A stretch of 64,000 nt of DNA from Sipunculus nudus (lineage: Eukaryota; Annelida; Sipuncula; Golfingiida; Sipunculidae). Below, piece by piece: positions 46,001 through 58,900 of this stretch. The stretch spans positions 12,326,576 through 12,390,575 of the forward strand of contig CM049309.1 of NCBI GenBank assembly GCA_026874595.1, written 5' to 3'. The position numbers and the translations under genes are program-made. Below the pieces are notes generated by a model. It searched no databases. It saw only the letters and a program-made list of their open reading frames with translations, and had not been told where the DNA came from. The first letter of the stretch is position 1; each line of letters starts with the position of its first letter.

Positions 46001-49000
46001 TTGATACAAAAGCTAAAGTATCTGAACAACTAATGCAGAGATAACCATAATTGTTTGCATGGATATTGATCATGGAGTGTTTCATAAGTTTCTGCAGACT
46101 GGTGGCACCACCTGTATTTGTTCGTTTTTTTTTACGAAATTTTTCTGTATTTTTGAGACCTTTAAAGATATGAACATCTGTTAACAGGGCACAAATCATA
46201 AAAACTGGACCAAGAATCTTCATTCTTGACACACAGGGAGACCCATGAAAAGTCTCCATGGAAACTTGAAATTAGGTCTCTGTTACCCATATTCTTAAAG
46301 CTGTATGGGTCCAAAATACCCCCCCCCCCAGAATAATGGAAAATTTGATACAAAAACTGCAGTATTTCAATAACTACAACACTGATGGTCATGATTTTCG
46401 GCATACATATTGATCATGAGCTGTTCCATCAGTTTCTGCAGACTGGGTGTGCCACCTCTATTTTTTTTTCAAATTTTTACGAATTTTTTTCTTTTTTTTG
46501 AGACCTTTAAAAATGTGGTTATCTGTCAACAGGGTACAAATTGCAACAACTGGACCTAAAATCTTCATTCTTGTCATGCAAGGAGGCCCATGAAAGGTGC
46601 CTGTGGAAACTTAAAATTAGGTCTCTGTTACCCATATCCTTCAAGCTATAGGACTCCGAAGTATCCCTCAGAATAATGGACAATTTGATACAAAAACTGA
46701 AGTATCTGAACAACTAATGCAGAGATCACCATGATTTTTTGCATGGATATTGACCATTAAGTGTTTTTATTAGTTTCTGCAGACTGGTGGAGCCGACTGT
46801 ATTTTTGTATCCGCCAAAACGAAGTTTTGCGGATACTATGTTTTTGACCGAGTTCCTCCGCGGCGGCGGCGTTCGTTTCCAGAGAGCTCCTCGGAGACTA
46901 ATGGACAGATTTTTCCCAAACTTACACCTATTATCGGGTCACATGTGAACTGGTGCCTAACCAATTTGCATTGACCTCTGACCTTTCCTCTCTATCCAGT
47001 GTCCATTTGTGGGTCTGTTTCCACTCATAAACCCTCATATCTCGGGAACCCTTTGATCGATCAGGAAATAAAATTCATACAAATGTAGCCCTTGGATTGC
47101 TTTATAACATACACAAAAAATGGTGGCGCCACCTGTAACCATGTTTGCACAGTGTCCATCTGTTCATCTGCCTTGGGTTAAAATCACTCATATCTCTGCA
47201 GTGAATTGACTAATTCACCTGAAATTCGTCATGTGTATACATCCAGGATAGCTTTCTTGATTTTATGACAGGTGGCGCCACCTACGTTCACGTTCACGCT
47301 GATGACATCCAAGCTTATATCTCGGGAACCCTTTGACCGATCAGGAAATAAAATTTATACAAATGTAGCCCTTTGATAGCTCTGTTACATACACAAAAAT
47401 GGTGGCGCCACCTGTAACAATGTATGCACAGCGTCTGTCTGTTAGTCTGCCGTGGCCTAAAATTACTCATTTCTCTGGTTCGACATAACTGCCTAAAATT
47501 TTGCAGGTTTATACATCGTGGACAGCTTTCTTGATTTTATGACAGGTGGCGCCACCTTCATTCTAGTTAATGCTGGACACATCCAAGCTCATATCTCAGG
47601 AACCATTTGACCGATTGGGCCAAAATTGTGCATGTGTTTAGATCTCACATAGGTCTTTATCATACACAAAACTGGAGGGGTTACCTGCAAAGATTTTTGC
47701 ACAGTGTTTGTCTGTTTGTCTGCCATGGGCAAAAATCGCTCATATACATGTAGTGGTTTGACTTTTCTGCCTAAAATTTTGCAGGTGTATACAACTAGGA
47801 CAGCTTTCTGGATTTGTGGTAGGTGGCACAACCTACATACACATTTAGGCTGCAGACATCCATGCTAATATGCAACATACCTCACTCTATTTCCCCTTGC
47901 CACTCAATCCATGCCTCACTATCCGATTTTGGCAGATACATGTAGTCACTTGTCGGTTACCCGTATTCTAGTTTTAAAAGTTTACACATTTTTCTACTAA
48001 ATCTTGGCCTGTTGGTTAATCTGTTTGATGCTTCAGTTGAATGGGTATATACTACCATTCTGATGATAAAATTTCCTTTTGCGAATCTCTTCCCAGTCAG
48101 CTGAGCGTCATGACCTATGGGTCACTTGTTTAAATTTGTGATATTTGTATATTCTGGATTCTCAACAGATTTGTTTGACTGAAACAATAAATATGAGACC
48201 TTGAGTGAAAACTTAATAATTGTATTCAAATATGATTAAAAAAATTCAATAGTTCAATAATGAAAATTAATACAAATACTAATACAGGTAAAAAGAAAGA
48301 ATTTGAGTGCAAATACTTTCAAAGTTTATTCATTAATGCATTCATGAATATATTTTATAATTTATTTTAATCATTTATTTCAATTATATTATTAAAAGAA
48401 ATCTTTTCAAATGTTACTGTTAATATTTTTCAATTAAAATTATATTTTGCCCAATAATTCCAATTAATTTTTAATGAATAGTTTAACTCTCATATCATCT
48501 GTGCTAGTGGTACTTTTGGCTATGGGCAATGTGAAATTATTGAATAACAGTTAACTCATTTGTAAAAAGCATGCATGATAATTAACATGACTTACAGTGG
48601 ACATTTATTTTCTGTTACTAGTGTTAGTGCTGTGGATTTAATTTTCACAGCATGTACACAAAAGCATTTCATCTGTTAAAATCTGAAATTGAAAACCAAT
48701 TGATAAAAAACTGTAGGTGCCATTCAATTTTTCAAGCACCATGCCTTGATTGTTATCATCAAGTCAGTGAAATGTGTGCTTGGGCAGTATTACATAACCA
48801 GCTCAACTTCTGACCTAGCCACAGCCTCTGTGATTGTCTGGGTCAGGCTGGGTCAGGCAATAATTACCAGAGAGCTCTCTCTCTCTCTCTTATCTTGCTC
48901 TCTCTCTCTCTCTCTCTCCATGACAGTCTAGCTCACCTTTTCTTGCTCTCTCTCTTTCTCTCTCTCTCTCTCTCCCATTCTCTCTCACCCCACCCATTCT

Positions 49001-49857
49001 CTCTCACCCCAAAGCCTCCCATTCTCCCTGCACCCCATTCTGTTGACAGGTACTATAAACCCGATTAATTAGCTATGAATGTTGAAGCAATTTAAAAATG
49101 TGAATCAACTGAAATATTCATATATATATATATTATACTGTAAATGTGTAGTTACATTTTTAAACCTGGAAAAAATGATGTATTGAAAAAAAGGAATAAA
49201 GGCAAATACTGTTTATTTTTCCTGGCTCAGTAGTATGGGAATAAAAATGATTTGCTTTGTTTCTCCACCTTTCTGCCTGCTTAAATATTTAATAATTATG
49301 AATAAACATTTTTCTCTGTAAGCACTTGAATTCAATTTAATATCCTGTATGAATATGCAAGGGTGCTGTAACTCCCACCATCCCCTTCCCCCACCCCACA
49401 GAGTCCTTGCTCTTTGGCACTGTGAACAATAGTTCTATTGCTTTTCCATAAAAATTAATAATTAAAGATAATATATACAGAAAGACTGAGGTGTTTTAAT
49501 ACCCATCATTACCCCCTCCCCCCGTCAATCCTTCCACCTGTTAAGTGGGGACTTTATGGCTACTGTATACATATAATAAAATAAAAAATAGGTATATTAA
49601 AATAATTGGATCTCATTAAACAAATCTGTAAACTGTTGAACTGTCAACAGCTCATCAAAAAGGTAACCAATGGAAACACATGGTCAGATCTCAAAATATT
49701 ATTTGCAACAATTTCTTTAATCATATCAACCAACCATGGCCAAGATTATCTTTTCCGATCAGACTTTATCTGCTTTTCATAATATTTTAGATTTTAACCT
49801 TCCAGGTGTTTAAGTACTGTTGAATGCTCCATCCCCTCTCTCTGTCTCTCTCTGTCT

Positions 49858-49924
<67 letters not shown>

Positions 49925-52900
49925 TTTCTCTCTACATCCACCTAATAGCTGCCCTCACTGTTCCCTTCTCTGAGCCCCATCCCAATGTCAGCCTCAGTAA
50001 ACAAGAACAAGATGAATCAGATATATTCATACTTAAATATTTTGTATAACTATTTGTCCATAGGTACCTATGTACATGCCAGAAATTGTCAATATTGTGT
50101 AATATGTAGACATAATGGGCATCAAAATAATGTACATTGTCAAGACTGAAGAGATATTGTGTCATGCAGTAACAAATTCATAAATCCCCTCATCAGCATA
50201 GTAAATCATAACATCATATCTGTCAAATTGAAATCTTGCAGACTTCCTTACACTATAGATCCTTCAACAAATAGCCTATTCATCATATTCTACATATTCA
50301 TAAAAGACTATTTCATCAGTTCCTGCTGACTGGTGGTGCAACCTGGATATTTTTTTTTTTTAACGAACCTGTGAGCTTATGCGATGGTGCGGTGGCATCC
50401 GTCGTGCGTCGTCTGTCGTGCGTCGTCTGTACGTTAACCATAGCTATCTCAAAAACGGCAGGAGCTAGCATCACCAAATTTTTTTGCAAATAATCAGTCA
50501 ACCAAAAAACTATTTCAGATTTTTTTTTTTCTAAATGCATTTTCTTAGATTTTATAGGGAAAAAGCTAAAAAAGCTTTAAAAATCTTCTTCTCCAAAACT
50601 GTCCAGCCAAATTGTCCAGTATTTCACAGAAATGATCCATGGAACAGTCTTTCTCAAGTTTGTTCGAATGGTTCCAGTTCGGAGATTTTTGGCTGAGTTA
50701 CAGGAGGTTGAACTTTGTTAAATGTGTGAAAAAGAATATTAAAATTACAATCTCAGAAACGGCTGTAGCTATCATCACCAAATTTTATGCCAATGTTGGT
50801 CACATAGGTCATATCTGAAATTGAGGTATTGGTGGCGCCACCTGCATTGGCCTTTTTGGTACAGGGTCATCAGTGCCTGTATCACACTGAGGGCTACAAA
50901 AAACTTCTTCTCTGAAACCATTTATTACATCATGTCTCTAGACATTTAGATTTCAGGTTATCTATGGTTAATATTGACAAGAATGTTTTTTAAAAGCTTT
51001 TAAAAAATGTAGGTTTATGATTTTTAGATATTCCTCATGCCAGGCAATGTTTACAATCACACCTATACAGCTCTCTGTGGGTATTTAAAGACGGCTGTAC
51101 ATGGATTATAAATAATTGGTATCCATAGTCAAATTAATTCAAGATTTTGCCATCAGTGAGGTGTATCTCAGTGTTTTACAATTTTGCATTCAATATGCAT
51201 CTGTAATAATTTTTAGTGAACTTGTGAACTAATGCAATGGTGTGGCGGCGTTTGTCTTCTGTACGTTTACCCATACTATTTTGATAATGATTGGAGCTAG
51301 CATCATAAAATTTAATGCAAAAAAATTAGCCATCTGAAAATTTTCTTAAATTTTATAGAGAAAAAGCTAAAAAAACCTTTGAAAATCTTCTCCAAAACAC
51401 TCAAGCCAAATTGCTCAATATTTCACAGAAATAATCTTTTATACCATCTCCCTCAATTGTGTTCAGGAAGTTGAACTTAGTCATCTGTCCAAAAAAGCAT
51501 ACTAAAATGACAGTCTCAGAAACAGCCAGAGCTATCATCACCAAATTTTTTGCCAGTGTTGGTCACATGAGTTATATATGAAATTCAGGTATTGGTGGCG
51601 CCACCTGAATTGACCTATTTTTGTACGGGGGTCATTGGTCATCTGTACATTAATCCATAATTTCTCAGGAATAGCAGGAGCTACTATTCCCAGATTTTAT
51701 GCAATAATCTGTCACATATCAAATTTTGTGGGATTCAGCTTATTTTTTTGCTATCTGCATTTACTTAGATTTTATAAGGAAAAAGCTGACAATATTTTAA
51801 AAGTCGTCTTCTTGTAGACGGTCCAGCCAAATTGTTAAATATTTTACATAAATGATCCCAGAAGCAAGCCCTCTCAAGTTTGTTCAAATGGTTTGCATTT
51901 GATGAATTTTAGTAGAGTTACACAAATTTGAACAGTCATATGGCCAAGTAAGCATACTGACATAGTACTCTCAGAAATGACAGAAGCTAGCATTACCAGG
52001 TATTGTGCAAATGTTGGTCACATGACTCATATTTGAAATTGTAGATTTGGTGGTGCCACCTACATTGACCTGTTTTTTATGGGCAAAAAACCTCATAATT
52101 TTAGCCTCTTTCAGCTTAATTATGAAACTGTCAAGTTGAATTGTTCAATTTTTCAAAAGAATTATCCTAGGACATGGTTCTTTCAATCATATCAGAATAT
52201 ACTGAGTTTGTTGATTTTTGGTTGAGTTGTGAAAAGCTTAAGTTGGTTTTATGGCCATTATTATGTCTTTTTCAAACTGAGGACTGCAATAGTGTTCTTC
52301 TACAAAATTATTATTTCAATTATATCTTCTGTAACATTGCACAAAATTATTCTTAGGTGGCCTTTGTTCAAGTTTACTAGAATGATTTTTGGCAGAACTA
52401 TTTGACCTTTAACAATGAAAGTACTGCATCTTTTATTATTCTAGATATTTTGATAAAAAGTTTATGAATATGTCGGCTTGAAAAAAGAAATTTTAACCAA
52501 AGTCTTTCAGTATGTGTAAACAGATATACCAACAGGCCAAGATTGAATCTGAATCTTTAAATAGGTTGAGAAACTGCCAGCTGTTTCAGATTTGGGAACA
52601 GATCAAGAGTTCATTCAGTGCAGCCAGATATAGGTCAAGAGTTCAATCAGTGCAGCCAAGCACATGGCATGTGATCACCTCATGGGTGACATGTGAACAC
52701 CTCATGGGCACCATGTGATCACTTCATGGGTGTCAAGCCCCTCAGGGCAGGGCCCCCGCATGAGCTTATGCACTGGTGTGGCTACTATTTCAGATTTTGC
52801 AACAGGCTAGAGGTCAGTCTGGATCTATTTATAGCTTTGGCAGACTGCCAACTGTATCAGATTAGGCAACAGGTCAAGAGTTCACTCAGTGCAGCCAGGT

Positions 52901-55900
52901 ATGGGTCAGGAGTTTACTCAGTGCAGTAGCTGCATTCTATTTATAGCTTTGGCAGACTGCCAACTGTGTCAGATTATGCAACAGGTCAAGAGTTCACTCA
53001 GTGCAGCCAGGTTCAGGTCAAAAGTTCACTCAGTCTAGCCAGGTGCAGGTCATGAGTTCACCCAGTGCAGTAGTCTGAGCAAGCAATTTGTCACAGTTCA
53101 CTCGGGGCAACAGCTTTTCTCATCTAAGCCTGGTCAGCCCCATGCATCAGACTCAAGGTAAGTTTGATGTATTGGCCTAATATTTTGACCTGTCTATGTG
53201 TCTTTGATGGCTTTCTCGCTCACAAGACAGGTGTCGCCACCTACCATGACTTTTGCACACGTTTTTCTCAGGAGGGGTTTGATATATCAGTCTGAAATTG
53301 GGCGTATGTATAGTATCTCTGATAGCTTCGTTGTATACAAGACTGGTGGTGCCAGCTACAATCTTTTTAGTGTTGTGTGCACCTATGCCAGAATTTCAGC
53401 AGTGATGTTTGTGTAATTTTCTTATTCAAAATGTTTAGTACTTGCATAGTTCATATACATGAACAGTAATGGTCCAGCATTGAAGCATTATACCTGGTGT
53501 ATTTCCCAATGCACAGGTTAGCATTAGGCCTGTAGGCCTTGTTTTGTTTTTACGCCTTTTAATACCCCCATAATTGCCACTTGACAGTACTGTAAGCATT
53601 ATAAGTCAAAAACTAATGGACAGATTTCTTTCATATTATGCACATGTAGAGAGATGGGTTATGGGATTAGGTCTATTTACATTTGGGTCATGACCTTTAC
53701 CATGAGAGTGGCCTTGACCTTTAATGTGTCCATATTTGGTGAAAATCACACACCTCTTATATCTCCAGTGTTGATAGCCATATGGATTTCAAACGTGACT
53801 TATGTATGGCCCACTACAAAAGCTAGAACCCTATAGGTTCTAGGGTCATGAAGTCAAAGGTCAAGGTCACTGGACTCGCATCTTAAAAGATACTGTGGAT
53901 GCATTTTAAGCCAAACTTTTATCCCAAGTCTTGCATCTTGAATATATAGCTCAATTGCCAATAGTGGATGATCCATATCAATTTTGGGGTCACAAGGTCT
54001 AAGGTCAAGGCCAAAAGGAGCTATCTGTCAAAAAATTAGTTTCTGGATGATAATTCCTGCTTTTATTAATGTATTGATTTCAAACTTGACTTATATATGT
54101 CCCATTGAAAAAGCAAGACCCGAATTGATTTTGGGGTCATGAGGTCAAAGTTCAAGGTCACAGGACACATCTTTAAAAAGATGTGGATGCATTTTCAGCC
54201 AAACATTTCATCTCAGATCTTTCATCTTGCACATATAGTTCACCTGCCAAGAGAGGAAGAACCCTATCAATTTTGAGGTCACAAGGTCAAAGCCACAGGA
54301 GCCATCTGTCCAAAAATTAGTTTCTGGATGATAATTCCTGCTTTTATTGATGTATAGATTTCAAACTCGACTTGTATATGTCCCGTTGGAAAAGCAAGAC
54401 CGGTATTGATTTTGGGGTCATGAGGTCAAAGGTCAAGATCACAGGACACATCTTTATAAAGATTGTGGATGCATTTTCAGCCAAACATTTCATCTCAGAC
54501 ATTTCATCTTGCACATATAGTTCACCTGCCAAGAGTGGAAGACCCCTATCAATTTTGAGGTCACAAGGTCAAAGGTGAAGGTCACAGGAGCCATCTGTCC
54601 AAAAATTAGTTTCTGGATGATAATTCCTGCTTTTATTGATGTATAGATTTCAAACTTGACTTGTATATGTCCCATTGGAAAAGCAAGACCCGAATTGATT
54701 TTGGGGTCATGAGGTCAAAGGTCAAGGTCACAGGACACATCTTTAAAAAGATTGTGGATGCATTTTCAGCCAAACATTTCATCTCAGACATTTCATCTTG
54801 CACATACAGTTCCCCTGCCAATAGAGGAAGGCGCCTGTCAATTGTGAGGTCACAAGGTCAAAGGTGAAGGTCACAGGAGCCATCTGTCCAAAAATTAGTT
54901 CCCGAGATGATAATTCAAGCTTGGATTAATATATGGATTTCAAACCTGACATATATGGCCCATCAATAAATCTTGACCTCTATTTATTTATATATAAAAG
55001 TGGATGGTCAATATCAATTTTGGGGTCACAAGGTCAAAGGTCAAGGCCACAGGAGCCATCTGTCAAAAAATTAGTTTCTGGATGATAATTCCTGCTTTTA
55101 TTGATGTATAGATTTCAAACTTGACTTATATATGTCCCATTGAAAAAGCAAGACCCCAATTGATTTTGGGGTCATGAGGTCAAAGGTCAAGGTCACAGGA
55201 CCAACATCTTCAAAAAAATTGTGGATTGATAGATGGAAGAAACAATAATTGCTTGCCAAGTGTCAGTATATGCTGCTTTTAATGGGGGCCTATTTTTAAA
55301 GGGGGGGCAGTTCTATGTCTGGGGATACTCTGGCACCCGCGGTGCCAAGAAATGTCTAGTTTATCTATATTCCTGGGGTTTTTTTTATAAAAAGTCAGCT
55401 GAAAAGCATTTTGTATTGGGAAAATAAATTTTAAAGTCATTTCAAGTAGTGACCACTTTTGTGTTCAGATGGCAGCACTTGGTTTACCATTGGCAGATTG
55501 CCAGTGCCTTGATGTTGGCCATTAGCCAAGATGATGTCAGCTCTATAAATAGTTTTGGCACAGTGCCAGGATTGGAAGAAGTGCAGCCAGGTATAGGTCT
55601 AGAGTTCACTCAATGCAGTAGCTGCATTCTATTTATAGCTTTGGCAGACTGCTCACTGCATCATATTTGGCACCCAAAGTTCAGCCTGAATCAATTTATA
55701 GCTTTGGCAGACTGCCATCTGTGTCAGATTATGCAACAGGTCAAGAGTTCACTCAGTGCAGCCAGGTACATGTCAAAAGTTTACTCAGTCTAGCCAGGTG
55801 CAGGTCAAAAGTTCACTCAGTGCAGTAGCTTAAGGCAGCAATTTGTCACAGGTCACTAGGGGGCAACTGCCTTACTCACCTTAGCCTTGTCAGCCCAGTG

Positions 55901-58900
55901 CATCAAACTCTGGGGAAGTTTGATGTATTGGACTGATATTTTGACCTGTCTATGCGTCTTTGATGGTATTCTCATTTACAAGACAGGTGGTTCCACGTAC
56001 ATTGACTCTTGCCCAGTGTATGTGCCTGCTTATTTCTACAGAGGAATTTGATATATCAGCCTGAAATTGGGCATATTTATACATATTGAATAGCTTTGTC
56101 ATATTCAAGACTGGGGGTGCCACCTACATTAATTTTTGCACAATGTGTGTCCCTGCTTATTTCTCAGGAGGGGTTTGATATATCAGTCTGAAAATTGGGC
56201 ATATGTGTCTATCTCTGATAGCTACGTTGTATACAAGACTAGTGGTGCCAGCTACAATCCTTTTTGTGTTGTTTGCCCCCTTGCCAGGATTTCAGCAGTG
56301 ATATTTGTGTAATTGTTTCTTATTAAAAATGTTTAGTACTTGCATTGTTCATATACATGAAAAGTAATGGTCCAGCATTGAAGCATTATACCTGGTGTAT
56401 TTCCCAATGCACAGGTTCGCATAAGGCCTGTAGGCCTTGTTTTAATTTTTATGCATTTTAGACCTGTAACAAAACTGTCAACTGTTAACATGGCACAATT
56501 CCTAACTGCTGGACCTGGAATTTTCTAACTTGACATCAAAGGAGGTTCATAAATATATCTCTGTGGAAACCTCAAATTAGGTCTCTGTAACCCATATTCT
56601 CCGAGCCCTCAGATTAATTAAAAATTTGATTTTAATTTTATTTCAATTTCATCTTAAAATACACTTGTATTTTCAAGTTCATCTGAGCATCATGGCCCAT
56701 GGGCCACTTGTTTGTAAAATTTTTGATTCCAATATCAAGCCATCAATTCCATATACAGCATTCTAGCAAATTATTGATAAATATGAACTTTCTTTGGTAA
56801 ATATAAAATTATCTAAAAAAAACCCAGGTGGACACAGGTTGACAAAACAGGGTATAATTGATTGTTTCATTAATTAAAATTAAGTTTTTCAATTTAATTC
56901 CTAAAGGATTTACTATATTTTCTGAGTTTGCTCTGCCTCAGCATAGGTTTCTGGAGAACTCCTCCGTAACCACTTGGCAGAATATTTTAAAATTTTGAAT
57001 TTTGGTCGGGTCACATTTGAACTGCTGAACCCTCATTTTTGGCTGACCTCTGACCTTTCCTCTCTGCCCAGCGTCCATTTGTGCGTCTATTTTCACACAT
57101 AAACCCACATATCTCGAAAACCGTTTGACCGATCAGGCTAAAAATTTTGCAAAAATGTAGCACTTGAATAGCTTTATAACATGCACTTATAAATGGGGTC
57201 CCCACCTGCTACCATTTTGGCACAGTGTCCATCTATTCATCTGCCTTGGGTTATTATCACTCATATCTCTGCATTGGTTGGACTTATCTGTCTAAAACTT
57301 TTCATGTTTATACATCTTGGTTAGCTTTCTTGATTTTGTGGCAGGTGGTGCCACCTACATCTCAGGACCAGTTTGCTGTATCCTTTTGAAATTTTGCATG
57401 TGTATAGATCTTACCTAGATCTTTATCATACACAAAACTGGAGGCCCCATCTGCAACCAGTTTTGCACAGCATCTTTCTGTTTGTCTGCTGTTGGTTAAA
57501 TCACTCATATCTCAGTAGTAGTTTGACTTATCTGCCTAATATTTTGCATGTTTATACATCTTTGATAGCTTTCTTGAATTTGTGGCAGGTGGTGCCACCT
57601 ACATTTATGTTTACACTGCAGACATTCAGGCTTATATCTCAGGACTGGTTTGACATATCCCCCTGAAATTTTTCATGTTATAGACCTCACATAGCTCTGA
57701 CTCAGAAACAAAATTGGTGGCACAACCTGCCACCTTTTTGGCACAGCGTCCTTCTGTTTGTCTGCTGTGGGATAAAATCACTCATTTACAAGTAGTGGTT
57801 TGACTTATCTGCCTATAATTTGCATATGTATACAACATGGATAGCTTTCTGGATTTTGTGGTAGGTGGCGCCACCTACACACACATTTTGGCTGCAGGTA
57901 TCCATGCTAATATGCAACACATCCCCTTGCCACTCAATCCATGCATCACTTCACCCGTCCCACTCTGATTTCGGCGGATACACCTGACTACCCATATTCT
58001 AGATTATGTTATCATAACTTTTCACTCTGATCAGTAACAGTTGTTAATGTATGGGTCCAAATTTGCACTTAGTCTCTGTTGTATTTATATTTGTTTTATT
58101 AATATTTTCAAATTTATATATGTTTGAAGAATGTTTTGTAATTCATTACAATGTTTACATATTTCCTTACATCACTTGCAGCTGACATTAAATCACAAGT
58201 AAAACATAATTATAGTTTTATATATAAAATGACTTCACAGAATCAGATACTAAATTTTTCATATTATATCTTATATGTTTTGTGTTGATTTATTTCTAGA
58301 CGAGACAAAACAATGAACTACTTCTCCATCATGTTAAAAAAACGTCTGAAAGGAGAGGAGGATGCTGACATTGATGGAGAGGAAGGAGGCGAGAAGAAGA
58401 AGAAGAAAGGCAAGAAAAAAAGAGACTTTGTAAGTCAGAAGGTTATCACATCATAATCATCAGTGTTATTGCCTGAGTCTGTTTCAGAGGAGCATGATTT
58501 CATGTAATCATTATTGTGAATGTCAGCTTGAAGGATGTGAAGAACATGCTTTCAGCACTGTTTCCTTAGCATCCCACCACTAGGATAAGCAATCCTTGCA
58601 AGAGAAGATAACTCCAGATATTTTACAGATCTCTGCCAAATCAAGTATGTGTATATAGAAGGGTATGATCTTTTTATGCCCCCGCCACAAAGTGGCCGGG
58701 GCATATAGTTTTACCAATGTCCGTTCTTCTGTCCTTCTGTCCTTCCGTCATTCCGAAATCAAACAGTTGTACAGACTTTTTTTCGCAATGCCTGCAGATA
58801 TTGGCCTGATTTTTGGGTGTGTGGGCAGATATTGACCAGTTACAGATCGAGTTCATGTTTCGTCCCAGTTGACCGACTTTTGACAGTTTTACGGCTCCTG

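Larger units (their letters stand above)
50300..56714 (+). mobile_element. B-family copy split by F elements
   Basis: A B unit ends at 50350 (ctgactggtggtgcaacctgg) in a T-run and resumes at 56445 with aatttttatgcattttagacc, tggcacaattcctaactgc and a tail GGCCCATGGGCC..CTTG at about 56711. The intervening 50362-56444 is F-family sequence. Confidence 0.65.
35120..58299 (+). other. GTF2F1 intron 5, a 23-kb nest of mobile elements
   Basis: The donor GTCAG|gtcagt and acceptor tatttctag| join exons 5 and 6 in the correct phase. Between about 36010 and 58002 nearly all sequence is assignable to the A, B, C/D, E, F and G repeats listed separately. The remainder (35430-36010, 56715-56910, 58003-58299) looks like ordinary intron. 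Confidence 0.85.

Noticed and set aside
41409-46713. Repeated ORFs of 60-91 codons such as METFHGSPCVSRMKILGPV
   Set aside because: They occur once per B-family tandem unit on both strands, are disrupted at random, and have no protein-family features.
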